Positions 17,516 to 27,077 of a stretch of DNA of 64,000 nucleotides are shown in pieces. Made by a program: the position numbers and the translations under genes. The stretch comes from Tenacibaculum maritimum NCIMB 2154 (GTDB lineage: Bacteria > Bacteroidota > Bacteroidia > Flavobacteriales > Flavobacteriaceae). Each line of letters starts with the position of its first letter. The first letter of the stretch is position 1. The notes under the pieces are model-generated. The model did not search any database, had not been told where the DNA came from, and saw only the letters and a list, made by a program, of their open reading frames with translations. The stretch lies in NCBI RefSeq assembly GCF_900119795.1, contig NZ_LT634361.1:2775001-2839000 (forward strand). Reading direction: 5' to 3'.

Positions 17516-19024
17516 ATGCGGTTTCAATTTATAAATTCTATTATTTCTTGGTTTTTAAAAAAGAGAAAGCACCAAATAGAACTCTTTCTAAAATATCCTA
17601 CTGATGTTCAGCAAGAACTATTATTAAAGCTCATACACACAGCAAAAAATACTGAATTTGGAGCGCAGTATCATTTTTCTTCTTTAAGAAATTACACTGA
17701 TTTTAGCACTAAAGTTCCTATCCAACAATATGAAAGTATAGAACCACTAATTGAACGATGCAGAAAAGGAGAACAAAACCTCTTTTGGCCTACAAAAATT
17801 AAATGGTTTGCAAAATCTAGCGGGACTACAAATGCTAAAAGTAAATACATCCCTGTAAGCGATGAAGCGATAGAATATTGTCATCTGAAAGCTGGTAAGG
17901 ATATGCTTTGCCTTTATATTAACAATAATAATGATGCGCAATTATTTACAGGAAAAGGACTTCGTCTTGGGGGAAGTTCTGCCATTTATGAAGATAACAA
18001 CTCCTATTTTGGCGATTTATCTGCTATAATTATTGAAAATATGCCCTTTTGGGCTGATTTTAGCTCTGCTCCTAAGCAAGAAACTGCTTTGCTGAGCGAA
18101 TGGGAAACCAAAATGGAAGCTATTATTGAAGAAACTATTCATGAAAATATTACTAGTTTAGTAGGGGTTCCTTCTTGGATGCTCGTGCTATTAAATCGTG
18201 TTCTAGAAAAAACAGGAAAAAATAATATCTTAGAAGTATGGCCTAATTTAGAAGTCTATTTTCATGGTGGAGTAAATTTTAACCCTTATAGAGAGCAGTA
18301 CAAAAAATTAATTCCTAAAGAGGATTTCAGATACTACGAAACCTATAATGCCTCTGAAGGCTTTTTTGCAATCCAAGATAAAAACAATTCCGATGAACTC
18401 TTATTAATGCTTGACTATGGGATCTTTTATGAATTTATTCCTATGAGTGAATACAATGGTGAGCATTCTACCGCTATCCCTCTGGCTAAGGTAACTACAG
18501 GAATTAACTATGCTATCATAATTACTACAAACGGAGGTTTATGGAGGTACCTAATTGGAGATACTGTTAAATTCACTTCTACTGACCCATATCGTATCAA
18601 AATCACAGGCCGTACTAAGCATTATATCAACGCCTTTGGAGAAGAACTCATTATAGAAAATGCAGAGAAAGCACTAGACCTAGCTTCCAAAAAAACCAAT
18701 GCCACCATCCTTGACTATACCGTTGCTCCCATTTTTATGAGTGGAGCTAAAAAAGGAGGCCATGAATGGATTATTGAGTTTAATAAAAAGCCTGATAATT
18801 TAAAATACTTTACAGAACTATTGGACAATGCATTGAAATCTATCAATTCAGATTACGAAGCCAAAAGGTATAATAATATGACACTGTCTATGCCCATCGT
18901 ACACCAAGCTAAAAAAGGGTTGTTTTATAACTGGCTAAAGAGTAAAGGGAAATTGGGCGGTCAACATAAAATTCCCCGTTTAGCAAATAACCGTAAGCTT
19001 ATCGACGAATTACTACGTTTATGA
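17516..19024 (+). CDS. GH3 family acyl-adenylate-forming protein
   Basis: A 502-residue member of the GH3 branch of the ANL superfamily, best known from plant acyl-acid amido synthetases. ATP-binding motifs are SSGTTNAKSK (residues ~102-111), ETYNASEGFF and LWRYLIGDTVKF; GRTKHYINAFGEEL marks the hinge to the C-terminal domain. Bacteroidota carry such genes widely, without a firmly established substrate. It would activate a carboxylic acid with ATP and pass it to an amine or thiol, but this is family inference. It stands alone; the 325 bases downstream hold only a possible gene remnant. Confidence 0.88.
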   Translation: MRFQFINSIISWFLKKRKHQIELFLKYPTDVQQELLLKLIHTAKNTEFGAQYHFSSLRNYTDFSTKVPIQQYESIEPLIERCRKGEQNLFWPTKIKWFAKSSGTTNAKSKYIPVSDEAIEYCHLKAGKDMLCLYINNNNDAQLFTGKGLRLGGSSAIYEDNNSYFGDLSAIIIENMPFWADFSSAPKQETALLSEWETKMEAIIEETIHENITSLVGVPSWMLVLLNRVLEKTGKNNILEVWPNLEVYFHGGVNFNPYREQYKKLIPKEDFRYYETYNASEGFFAIQDKNNSDELLLMLDYGIFYEFIPMSEYNGEHSTAIPLAKVTTGINYAIIITTNGGLWRYLIGDTVKFTSTDPYRIKITGRTKHYINAFGEELIIENAEKALDLASKKTNATILDYTVAPIFMSGAKKGGHEWIIEFNKKPDNLKYFTELLDNALKSINSDYEAKRYNNMTLSMPIVHQAKKGLFYNWLKSKGKLGGQHKIPRLANNRKLIDELLRL

Positions 19025-19034
19025 GTTCTATTTT

Positions 19035-19235
19035 TAAGGGGAATATTTCTTTTTACTCCAAACCTCTGAATTAGCAGAAGCTTTTCAAAGCACTATGATC
19101 TATGAAAAAAGTTTTCTTAAATCATTTACTCCATAGAACAGGAAAGGCTTGCAAGTACATCTGTATCATTATCAATGGAATTAGACACGTTTTCCTATTA
19201 TAAAAACATGGCGCGCCATTTTTCTTCAGAATAAG
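19035..19235 (+). pseudogene. possible degraded coding remnant
   Basis: The 325 bases between the GH3 gene and the TonB-like gene hold no intact gene. One frame reads as plausible protein (TSELAEAFQSTMIYEKS onward) to a stop at about 19130. A second frame then continues with protein-like sequence (IEQERLASTSVSLS onward) to a stop at about 19233. This pattern fits an old frameshifted gene end, but it is short and I recognise no family, so chance is not excluded. Confidence 0.25.
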
Positions 19236-19349
19236 AAGCAATTACTACTATTAACAGTTTTATTTAGCAAAACAAATAAACGCAAATTAGGAAATAACAA
19301 TAGTTTTATTTTTTGAGTGCTTATCAGCCAAATAATACTTTCATTTTCT

Positions 19350-19850
19350 TTAGGGTTCTTTGTTATTCTTTTCACTAGTGCTGAGATGTATAGGTAATTG
19401 ATACTGCGTAGCTACAGGAATCCCTCTTTTAATTGCTGGAAATAATTTAGGCAGTTCTTTTACTGTTTTTCTTAAGAGGCTATCTAATTGAGAAAAAGCT
19501 TTAGAGTTGCTAGTCGCTATTCTGATGTTTTGTAAGTGAACACCCCCTTCTTTATCAATCAAAATATTTACATAAATTGTTTCTCTAACGCTAACTGCCG
19601 TTTCTATTTTTTTTTCAGTTAATTTTGAAGCTATTCGTTTATGTATTTCTTCCCTAAAACACTTGTCTTTATCTTCTTCTATAACGTTTTTACAACTAGG
19701 AAAAGATGGAGGTACATCTACTTCAGTAAAATTTACTATTTCTTCTTTTTTCAACTTTTCTTGATGTTTTCTACTAGAAAAAAAGCTACATGAAGTAAAT
19801 ATTATCACTAAAAAAAAGAGAATCTCTTTATGTATTTTCATCGTACTCAT
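19350..19850 (-). CDS. TonB C-terminal-like lipoprotein
   Basis: A 166-residue protein with a lipoprotein signal (FLVIIFTSCS, Cys at 21). It carries a TonB_C-like domain, with VPPSFPSCKN, a CFREEIHKRIASKL helix and VNILIDKEGGVHLQNIRI. In Bacteroidota such modules appear as energy-transducer TonB proteins, but this one lacks the Pro-rich spacer and the N-terminal membrane anchor of a true transducer, so a lipid-anchored periplasmic role is more likely. A second in-frame ATG at 19841 is also a usable start. It is monocistronic. Confidence 0.75.
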   Translation of the reverse strand: MSTMKIHKEILFFLVIIFTSCSFFSSRKHQEKLKKEEIVNFTEVDVPPSFPSCKNVIEEDKDKCFREEIHKRIASKLTEKKIETAVSVRETIYVNILIDKEGGVHLQNIRIATSNSKAFSQLDSLLRKTVKELPKLFPAIKRGIPVATQYQLPIHLSTSEKNNKEP

Positions 19851-20139
19851 TTACAAGTAAATATACTTATTTCGACAAACTTTTTAAAACTAATACGACC
19901 ATTTTAGCGCAACTTTAATATTGTTTAACGCCATTTGAACGTAAAAAATTAGTTGGCATTCTTTCTCTATTGAATAACTTCTTTTAATTATTGTTATTTG
20001 ATAAACAAAAAACTTTTGTTTCCTTGCAAATACTTCTTCTTCATTACACATACATTTCATTTCTAAAAAAAGCAAATCAACTAATAAACAGCATCTTTAG
20101 AAATACTTTCTATTTATCTTCTTCAGAAAAGTTTATATC

Positions 20140-20171
20140 AAAAAAAAAGCGACCCATTTCAGGGTAGCTTT
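20140..20171 (-). terminator. terminator of the candidate small RNA
   Basis: Minus-strand stem AAAGCTACCC against GGGTCGCTTT with one internal mismatch and a 6-base loop, followed by T8-9. No annotated gene lies immediately upstream on that strand. Confidence 0.7.
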
Positions 20172-20250
20172 CCATTGGTTAACAAAACCACGACACTTTT
20201 ACTAAAGTGCCAAAACAACACAACTAAATACTGCCTTTACCTAAAAGCAG
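20140..20250 (-). ncRNA. candidate small structured RNA with own promoter and terminator
   Basis: The minus strand carries a full consensus promoter at 20284-20255 and, about 105 bases downstream, a rho-independent terminator (stem AAAGCTACCC/GGGTCGCTTT, then T8-9). No significant reading frame lies between. The predicted RNA folds into consecutive hairpins: CUGCUUUU with AAAGGCAG, GGCACUUU with AAAGUGUC around AGUA, a small GGUU/AACC hairpin, and the terminator. It shows no SRP, 6S, tmRNA or RNase P signature that I can recognise. The feature lies between the TonB-like gene and lysS, transcribed away from lysS. A trans-acting regulatory RNA is the likeliest reading. Confidence 0.6.
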
Positions 20251-20254
20251 CCTG

Positions 20255-20284
20255 CAAATATACAACCTTTTTTTTAACGAGCAA
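20255..20284 (-). promoter_or_regulatory. promoter of the candidate small RNA
   Basis: On the minus strand, TTG at 20284-20282 and TATATTTG at 20262-20255 are spaced exactly 19 bases, a full consensus match. Transcription would start near 20249 and run toward lower coordinates. Confidence 0.75.
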
Positions 20285-20326
20285 TGCTTTTTTTATTTTT
20301 TATTAAAAAGTCTCTTTCTTTTGGCA

Positions 20327-20357
20327 TTGCTTAGTTCTTTAATTGATTGTATCTTTG
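20327..20357 (+). promoter_or_regulatory. promoter of lysS
   Basis: TTG at 20327 and TATCTTTG at 20350 are spaced 20 bases, 35 bases before the lysS ATG. It is divergent from the small-RNA promoter. Confidence 0.8.
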
Positions 20358-20392
20358 CGCCTTTATTTAATCAATCATATATTATAGTAACT

Positions 20393-22087
20393 ATGCAATT
20401 ATCAGAACAAGAAGTTGTACGTAGAGAAAAGTTAGGCAAATTACGTGAATTAGGAATTAATCCATATCCAGCAGATTTATTCCCAGTAAACCACAATTCC
20501 AAACAGATTAAAGCTGATTTTTCTGAAGGCAAACAGGTTACTATTGCCGGTAGGTTAATGGCTATTAATATTCAGGGGAAAGCTTCTTTTGCTCAACTAC
20601 AAGATAGTGAAGGACGTGTTCAAGTGTATTTTAATAGAGATGAAATTTGCTCTGGAGAAGACAAAAGCTTATACAACGATGTTTTTAAAAAGCTATTAGA
20701 CCTTGGTGATTTTATTGGAATTGAAGGCGAATTATTTAAAACAAAAGTAGGAGAAACTACTGTACGTGTTAAAAGTTTTAAATTATTAAGCAAGTCTTTA
20801 AAGCCCCTACCTATCCCTAAAGAAAAAGATGGAGTGGTATATGACGCTTTTACAGACCCAGAGATGCGCTACCGCCAACGTTATGCAGATTTAGTGGTAA
20901 ATCCACATGTTAAAGACGTTTTTGTAAAACGTACCAAACTATTTACTGCAATGCGTACATTTTTTAATAATGCTGGTTATTTTGAGGTTGAAACTCCCGT
21001 ATTACAACCTATTCCAGGAGGAGCTGCTGCAAGACCTTTTGTAACTCATCATAACGCATTAGATGTTCCTTTATATATGCGTATTGCTAATGAATTATAT
21101 TTAAAACGTTTAATCGTTGGTGGTTTTGATGGAGTATATGAATTTTCTAAAAATTTCCGAAACGAAGGAATGGATAGAACGCATAATCCGGAGTTTACTG
21201 CGATGGAAATTTACGTTGCTTACAAAGACTACAATTGGATGATGGACTTTACTGAAAAGCTGTTAGAATATTGTGCTATTGCTGTAAATGGAACCACTGA
21301 AGCTACATTTGGAGAACATACAGTAAACTTTAAAGCACCATACGCTAGAGTTACAATGGCTGATTCTATCAAACATTTTACTGGTTTTGATATTCATGGT
21401 AAAACAGAAGATGAAATTCGTCATGCCGCTAAAGAAATGGGAATTGAAGTAGATGATACCATGGGAAAAGGAAAGTTAATTGATGAGATTTTTGGTGAGA
21501 AATGCGAAGGAAACTATATCCAACCTACTTTTATTACAGATTATCCTAAAGAGATGTCGCCTCTTTGTAAGGAGCACAGAGATAATCCTGAATTAACAGA
21601 GCGTTTTGAGCTAATGGTTTGTGGTAAAGAAATAGCAAATGCCTATTCTGAATTAAACGACCCGATAGATCAACGTGAACGCTTTGAAGCTCAATTAAAA
21701 TTAGCTGCTCGTGGTGATGATGAAGCTGGTGAGTTTATTGATTACGACTTTTTACGCGCTTTAGAATATGGTATGCCTCCTACTTCTGGTTTAGGAATTG
21801 GTATGGATAGACTAATCATGTTTTTAACTAATAATCAATCTATCCAAGAAGTATTATTTTTCCCTCAAATGAGGCCTGAAAAGAAAGCTCCTTCCGTTAC
21901 TTTAAATGAGGAAGAAAAAGCATTGCTATCAATGATAGAAAAGGCTGAAAAAATCAATTTAAATGAACTAAAATCTCAATCTGGATTATCTAATAAGAAA
22001 TGGGATAAAACAATAAAAGGACTTACCAAGAATAACCTTGCTAAAGTTGAAAAAACTAACGAAGGTTTATTTGTAGAAATCATATAA
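20393..22087 (+). CDS. lysS: lysyl-tRNA synthetase, class II
   Basis: Charges tRNA-Lys; 564 residues from ATG at 20393 ([20 protein letters not shown]). An in-frame ATG at 20321 is rejected because it lies upstream of the promoter's -7 element. An OB-fold anticodon domain (residues ~55-150) is followed by the class II core with motif 2 [15 protein letters not shown] and motif 3 [14 protein letters not shown]. The C-terminus has about 65 residues beyond motif 3 ([18 protein letters not shown] to the end), longer than in the E. coli enzyme and seen in Bacteroidota homologues. A long perfect hairpin follows. Confidence 0.96.
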   Translation: MQLSEQEVVRREKLGKLRELGINPYPADLFPVNHNSKQIKADFSEGKQVTIAGRLMAINIQGKASFAQLQDSEGRVQVYFNRDEICSGEDKSLYNDVFKKLLDLGDFIGIEGELFKTKVGETTVRVKSFKLLSKSLKPLPIPKEKDGVVYDAFTDPEMRYRQRYADLVVNPHVKDVFVKRTKLFTAMRTFFNNAGYFEVETPVLQPIPGGAAARPFVTHHNALDVPLYMRIANELYLKRLIVGGFDGVYEFSKNFRNEGMDRTHNPEFTAMEIYVAYKDYNWMMDFTEKLLEYCAIAVNGTTEATFGEHTVNFKAPYARVTMADSIKHFTGFDIHGKTEDEIRHAAKEMGIEVDDTMGKGKLIDEIFGEKCEGNYIQPTFITDYPKEMSPLCKEHRDNPELTERFELMVCGKEIANAYSELNDPIDQRERFEAQLKLAARGDDEAGEFIDYDFLRALEYGMPPTSGLGIGMDRLIMFLTNNQSIQEVLFFPQMRPEKKAPSVTLNEEEKALLSMIEKAEKINLNELKSQSGLSNKKWDKTIKGLTKNNLAKVEKTNEGLFVEII

Positions 22088-22106
22088 ATTTTAGTTTGCT
22101 ACCTAT

Positions 22107-22157
22107 AAAATATGAAAAAGGGAGTCTCTAATAAAAAGGCTCCCTTTTTCATATTTT
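22107..22157 (+). terminator. terminator of lysS
   Basis: A perfect 18-base-pair stem (AAAATATGAAAAAGGGAG and its complement) with a 15-base loop. It is AT-symmetrical at the base and could work in both directions. Confidence 0.88.
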
Positions 22158-22259
22158 ATTTATATTTCTTATCCCATCTAAACTTCCTAGAATACTAGTT
22201 ATCAAATAAATAGCTTTTTATTACATTATTTACAAAAATAACTGTAAATTTATAAGGCT

Positions 22260-24284
22260 ATGAATAAACTACTAGAATATCTTCCTTTTCACTTTTTAAT
22301 TGGACTTATCATAGGTATCTACCTCCAATTTAATTTTCAATTTCTCTTGTTAAATTATTACAAAACACTCTTCTCAGGAGGAATCATCTTAATTGCCTTG
22401 TATGGCTGTCTTTTACTAAAAAAACGAGTAGCTTTTAGCTTTTTATCTTTTAGCATTTTCATCTTAATAGGCATGAGCATTGTTTATATTCATGACCACA
22501 GGAATTACAAAAATCACTATACCAATCACTACCTAATCAATAATAGCGCTGTTTTTTATATCAGTAAAGTATTAAAATCAAATAAGTACTATTATCAATA
22601 CGAAGCAAGCGTGTTACAAATAAATCAAACTAAAACAATAGGAAACATCTTATTTAAAGTAAAAAAAGACAGTGCAACTCCCTTGTTAAAAGCAGGACAA
22701 TCATTCCTCCTATACCCTCTCTTAAAAAAAATTCCACCACCTCTCAACCCTTATCAATTCAACTATAAAAAATATTTAGCAAAACGCAATATTCAACATC
22801 AAGTTATTAGCTCTTATAAGGAACTGAAGCCTGTTAAAAATTATTCCTTCTCCTTAATCTCATTTGCATCTTCTATTCGGTACAAAATTCAACATTCACT
22901 TAAAAAGGCTTCTTTCTCTCCAAACGGATACGCTTTAATTAATGCTTTATTATTAGGAGAGCGAAAAAACCTTTCAAATGAATTGCTAGAAAACTACGCA
23001 AAAGCTGGGGCTATTCATATTTTAGCGATCTCCGGACTACATATTGGCATTATACTACTCCTACTCTCCCAATTATTAAAACCGTTAGAATATTTAAGCA
23101 ATGGGCGTATTTTAAAAAGCTTTTTAATAGTAACTATTCTATGGGCTTTTGCCTTTATTACTGGATTATCACCTTCCGTTGCTAGAGCAGTGACTATGTT
23201 CTCTTTTATTGCTATTGGAAACTCTTTTCAAAAAACACTCCCCATAGAATACTCGTTGGTATCTTCTATGCTTTTTTTATTATTAATCCAACCTACTTTT
23301 CTATTCGAAATAGGCTTTCAACTGAGTTATTTAGCTGTATTTGGGATTATTTGGATTCAACCATTGCTTTACAGATTATGGAACCCCTCAAATAGTTTTC
23401 TCAATAAAATCTGGCAATTAGCAACAGTTTCTATAGCTGCTCAAACAGCTGTACTCCCCATTAGTTTATATTATTTCTATCAATTTCCGAGCTTATTTCT
23501 ACTTTCCAATATTGTGATTATTCCTTTTTTAGGTATTATACTGACCTGTGGTTTTTTAAGCATCCTTTTAAGCATGTTAGAAATATTACCCCAATATATC
23601 ATTAGTGGATATGACTGTATCCTTCAATCAATGAATCAATTCATTTACTATATCTCAATCCAAGAGACCTTTATTTTCTCAAATATTACGATTTCTTTTT
23701 CCTGTATGCTCCTTTGCTATCTTCTTCTATTTTTCACTATACTATTTATCACTCAAAAAAAAATATACTTTTTCCAGCTGCTTCTCATTTCTTTTATCTT
23801 ATTACAAATCCTTTTATTTATTGAAAAATATAAACAAATACGCCAACAAGGATTCATCGTATTTCACAAAAACAAAAATGCCATCGTTGGTATTAAAAGA
23901 AATGGCATTACGCGTATTTATCATCATATCAGTACTTCTAAAACCGATTTACAACAAACCATTACTCCTTATCTACTCAACGAAAGCAGCATTGCTACCT
24001 ACACCCCTTATATTCCAACCATATTACAATACAAAAACCAAAATATTTTGATGATAGATAGATTAGGTATTTACCCATTAAAAAAGTTACACAAGCCTAT
24101 TGTTGTTTTACAGTACTCTCCTAAAATCAATTTAAACAGACTTATTGAGCAATTACAACCTATAAAAATAATTGCAGATGGAACAAACTATAAAAACGAC
24201 ATTAAGCTATGGGAATCTAGCTGTAAAAAAAAGAAAACACCATTTCACTACACAGGAGAAAATGGTGCTTTTATATTGAACTAG
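22260..24284 (+). CDS. comEC: ComEC/Rec2 family DNA-uptake channel protein
   Basis: A 674-residue inner-membrane protein. Two N-terminal TM segments precede a periplasmic OB-like domain (residues ~90-200). The competence domain follows, with LLLGERKNLS and GAIHILAISGLHIGIILLLL and about eight further TM segments. After the last TM (~residue 520) the soluble tail keeps only a short region without the HxHxDH metallo-beta-lactamase motif, as in many Bacteroidota ComEC proteins. The family carries single-stranded DNA across the inner membrane. It converges with the thioredoxin-like gene, with 14 bases between them. Confidence 0.9.
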   Translation: MNKLLEYLPFHFLIGLIIGIYLQFNFQFLLLNYYKTLFSGGIILIALYGCLLLKKRVAFSFLSFSIFILIGMSIVYIHDHRNYKNHYTNHYLINNSAVFYISKVLKSNKYYYQYEASVLQINQTKTIGNILFKVKKDSATPLLKAGQSFLLYPLLKKIPPPLNPYQFNYKKYLAKRNIQHQVISSYKELKPVKNYSFSLISFASSIRYKIQHSLKKASFSPNGYALINALLLGERKNLSNELLENYAKAGAIHILAISGLHIGIILLLLSQLLKPLEYLSNGRILKSFLIVTILWAFAFITGLSPSVARAVTMFSFIAIGNSFQKTLPIEYSLVSSMLFLLLIQPTFLFEIGFQLSYLAVFGIIWIQPLLYRLWNPSNSFLNKIWQLATVSIAAQTAVLPISLYYFYQFPSLFLLSNIVIIPFLGIILTCGFLSILLSMLEILPQYIISGYDCILQSMNQFIYYISIQETFIFSNITISFSCMLLCYLLLFFTILFITQKKIYFFQLLLISFILLQILLFIEKYKQIRQQGFIVFHKNKNAIVGIKRNGITRIYHHISTSKTDLQQTITPYLLNESSIATYTPYIPTILQYKNQNILMIDRLGIYPLKKLHKPIVVLQYSPKINLNRLIEQLQPIKIIADGTNYKNDIKLWESSCKKKKTPFHYTGENGAFILN

Positions 24285-24298
24285 GAAAGAATTTCTAC

Positions 24299-24814
24299 TT
24301 AAATTTCACTTTTAAAATTTTTATCGAAATCCTTCCATTTTACAGTTTTGTAAGTTTTATTATTAAAAAAAGCTAATATTTTTTCTAAACGTTTCTCTGT
24401 CAAATAACCTGATACATTTTGAAGTAATTGCAATTCTTCATTTAAAAAAGCAGTGGAAGGATAACTTAATTTCCCGTTCATAATAGCAGCGGCTAATTCA
24501 TGATATCCTCTTCTTCCTTGCCCTTTATATTTAAACACCTTCCCTTTAAATTCAATCTCTCTCTTTTCCTCTCCATTGAGTTTTACTGGATAATAATTTT
24601 CATTTATATAATTAATAACTACCTCATTTTGATAAGTGGTATTATCCATTTTTTTGCACCATCCACACCAATTTGTATAAATATCTATTAGCACGGGTTT
24701 AGGATCTTTCTTACTTAGGGCTATTGCTTCTTCAAATGACATCCATTTTACTCCCTGAGCTTGAATTACAGTAGTGCTTACCATTAAGAGTAGTGCTATT
24801 ATTATATTTTTCAT
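24299..24814 (-). CDS. secreted thioredoxin-like protein
   Basis: A 171-residue protein from ATG at 24814. An N-terminal signal peptide (to TTVIQAQG) is followed by a thioredoxin fold with the active site WCGWCKK. The preceding VLIDIYTNWCGWC and later LSYPSTAFLNEE segment with the cis-Pro are typical of the DUF255-related periplasmic group. It probably reduces or forms disulfides in envelope proteins. An in-frame start 23 codons upstream would precede the signal peptide and is rejected. The gene is downstream of the POT transporter but separated by a terminator. Confidence 0.88.
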   Translation of the reverse strand: MKNIIIALLLMVSTTVIQAQGVKWMSFEEAIALSKKDPKPVLIDIYTNWCGWCKKMDNTTYQNEVVINYINENYYPVKLNGEEKREIEFKGKVFKYKGQGRRGYHELAAAIMNGKLSYPSTAFLNEELQLLQNVSGYLTEKRLEKILAFFNNKTYKTVKWKDFDKNFKSEI

Positions 24815-24870
24815 ATGTGTAAAATTACCTCGTTTATTTCTTCGTCTCAATAAATGTACCAAAATTACAA

Positions 24871-24907
24871 AAAATAAAAGCATCGGAATTGATGCTTTTA
24901 TTTTTTT
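24871..24907 (-). terminator. terminator of the peptidase-POT operon
   Basis: A stem TAAAAGCATC with its complement around a 6-base loop, T-rich on the minus strand. It lies 30 bases after the stop of the last POT gene. Confidence 0.85.
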
Positions 24908-24931
24908 AATTTTATTTAATATTATTAAATT

Positions 24932-27061
24932 TTATTTCACTCCGTGCATTAACTTTTTAATTACAGGATTTAATAAAAACACTAAAACTCCTGCTACTAA
25001 TGGAACAATGGTAAATATTAAAAAGAAGGTAGATAGATCATATTGTTTCGTAATATTTTCAATTTGCCCTCCTAAAACGGCTGCTAACTTATTTCCTATA
25101 GCAATTGCTAGATACCACATACCAAACATAAAGGCAATCATACGTGCTGGCACTAATTTAGAAACATAAGACAATCCTACTGGCGACAAGCACAATTCTC
25201 CTAAAGTATGAAATAAATATGCCAACACTAACCAAATCATACTTACCTTCACCCCTTCTTTCATTCCATAGGAACCATACGCTAATAAACCAAAACCAAT
25301 AGCCATTATGATCAATCCTAAAGCGTACTTCATTGCTGCCGATGGATTGTATTTAGAATCCCACCATCTTGAAAACATAGAAGCAAATGCAATGATAAAG
25401 AATGAATTCAAGATTGAAAACCAAGACACTGTTATTTCCACCTCATTCTCTTTTATTTCTGATACTGTTGCGTTTACAATACCATTATCCCTACTTAATT
25501 TTTTAGCATTGTCTTTTGCATATTGCAAACGCTCTGCATCTAAGTATCCAAATTCTGTTCCTTCATTGTTTTTGGTAATAATATGTACCTTATCTCCTAC
25601 TTTCAAAGCAATAGGTTCCGCTATAGAAGTAGTTCTTTCTACAACCTTATCTGTGTTATTTAACTGTGTTTGTGTTGTTATCGCTGTATAACTATATTGT
25701 AAAACTCCATCTTCATTTTTCTTATGCATCCCTTGCTCATCCAAAACAGGAGTTTCTATTGCTTGAAATATTACATCATAAGCCGTTGTATTAAAATCTC
25801 TATTCAACATCCAACCAACTACTGTCCACATTCCCAAAAAGCAAATGACTAAAACAACATTAGAACCTGGTATTTTACTGTATGTCTTTTTCCATAAAAC
25901 ATATAAAACATAAGTAATAATAACTAAAGGAACTACCGTAAGTAATGTATTCACTATATTGAATATTGTTGCTTCTGTTCCACTCAATAATCTATCTACA
26001 TTATCACGAGCAAAAATTACTAAAGAAGAGGCCCCTTGTTCAAAAGATAACCAAAAGAATACTGTAAAAAAAGCAAAAATTATAAAAGCAACCATACGAT
26101 CTCTAACAACCTTTGTATAACGGCTAATTCTACTAATAACTAAGAAAAGGAACAATGCTAAGGCAAATAAAACAGCAATATACTGCCCTTCTAATTTCAC
26201 CCCTTTTATAGTAGTTTCCAAAGCAGAAAACATATCTATTCCTCCAATTTTCGATAAAGGATCATTAAATGCATATCCTAAACCAATAACAGATGAGATA
26301 ATAATTAAAATTTTATCTAATGTTGTAAATGGATTTAGCGGCTCTTCAGCTCCACCATCTGTTCTTTTCTCAGGATATTCTTCATTTATATTCTGAGGCA
26401 CCTCCACTACATGCTCTTTTGACGGTTTTGCACCAATACTCCCAAATAAGCTTCCTGCTAGCCAAAATTGTAAAGTTCCTAGCAACATAAAAACCCCTGC
26501 TAAACCAAATCCATATGCCCATCCTACTTTTTCTGCCAAATAACCACACAGCATCATTCCGAAAAAGGCACCTGCATTCACTCCCATATAATAAATGGTG
26601 TATGCTCCATCTTTCTTCTCTGGATTCTCTTTATACATTTCTGAGATAATAGAAGTCATAGTCGGCTTAAAAAAACCCGTACCAATTACCAACAATGCCA
26701 ATCCTAGATACAAAGAAAATTCTGTTTCAAATGCCATAGAAACGTGCCCTAACGTCATTATCGCCGCTCCAATAATTACCGCCCAACGATATCCTGTAAT
26801 TTTATCAGCAATAATTCCTCCTATAATAGGCGTAATGTATAATAGCATTGCATAAGTACCAAACAAAGCACCTGCATTTTCTACGGTCCATTCCCAGCCT
26901 GGATTATACCCTACCAAGGCCATTGTTAAAAAATTAATTAACAAAACACGCATTCCATAAAATGAAAAACGCTCCCACATTTCTGTAAAAAACAGTACAA
27001 ACAACCCCGCTGGGTGTCCTAAAACTTTGTCTTTAAATAAATTTTCTATATCTGTACTCAT
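24932..27061 (-). CDS. POT family proton:oligopeptide symporter, with extra loop domain
   Basis: MFS transporter for di- and tripeptides, 709 residues. The signature FTEMWERFSFYGM in TM1 is the ExxER proton-coupling motif, and YYMGVNAGAFFGMMLCGYLAE is the PTR2 signature. It is about 190 residues longer than its neighbour. The extra length lies mainly in a hydrophilic stretch between late TM segments (after WMLNRDFNTTAYDV up to VSWFSILNSFFI), plus a longer cytoplasmic loop around residues 210-245. The stretch includes a Gly/Asp-Lys β-like segment (KVGDKVHIITKNN), suggesting a small folded domain outside the membrane. It is the last gene of the operon behind DPP IV and a second POT gene. Confidence 0.92.
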   Translation of the reverse strand: MSTDIENLFKDKVLGHPAGLFVLFFTEMWERFSFYGMRVLLINFLTMALVGYNPGWEWTVENAGALFGTYAMLLYITPIIGGIIADKITGYRWAVIIGAAIMTLGHVSMAFETEFSLYLGLALLVIGTGFFKPTMTSIISEMYKENPEKKDGAYTIYYMGVNAGAFFGMMLCGYLAEKVGWAYGFGLAGVFMLLGTLQFWLAGSLFGSIGAKPSKEHVVEVPQNINEEYPEKRTDGGAEEPLNPFTTLDKILIIISSVIGLGYAFNDPLSKIGGIDMFSALETTIKGVKLEGQYIAVLFALALFLFLVISRISRYTKVVRDRMVAFIIFAFFTVFFWLSFEQGASSLVIFARDNVDRLLSGTEATIFNIVNTLLTVVPLVIITYVLYVLWKKTYSKIPGSNVVLVICFLGMWTVVGWMLNRDFNTTAYDVIFQAIETPVLDEQGMHKKNEDGVLQYSYTAITTQTQLNNTDKVVERTTSIAEPIALKVGDKVHIITKNNEGTEFGYLDAERLQYAKDNAKKLSRDNGIVNATVSEIKENEVEITVSWFSILNSFFIIAFASMFSRWWDSKYNPSAAMKYALGLIIMAIGFGLLAYGSYGMKEGVKVSMIWLVLAYLFHTLGELCLSPVGLSYVSKLVPARMIAFMFGMWYLAIAIGNKLAAVLGGQIENITKQYDLSTFFLIFTIVPLVAGVLVFLLNPVIKKLMHGVK

Positions 27062-27077
27062 AAGTTATATAATTAAT

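Noticed and set aside
19890-20075. A 61-residue minus-strand frame in the gap before lysS
   Set aside because: No family, odd composition and no promoter close to its start; the nearby promoter is better explained by the small-RNA candidate with its own terminator.
20321-20392. Longer N-terminus for lysS
   Set aside because: It would begin upstream of the TATCTTTG promoter element, and the extra residues are not part of the family.
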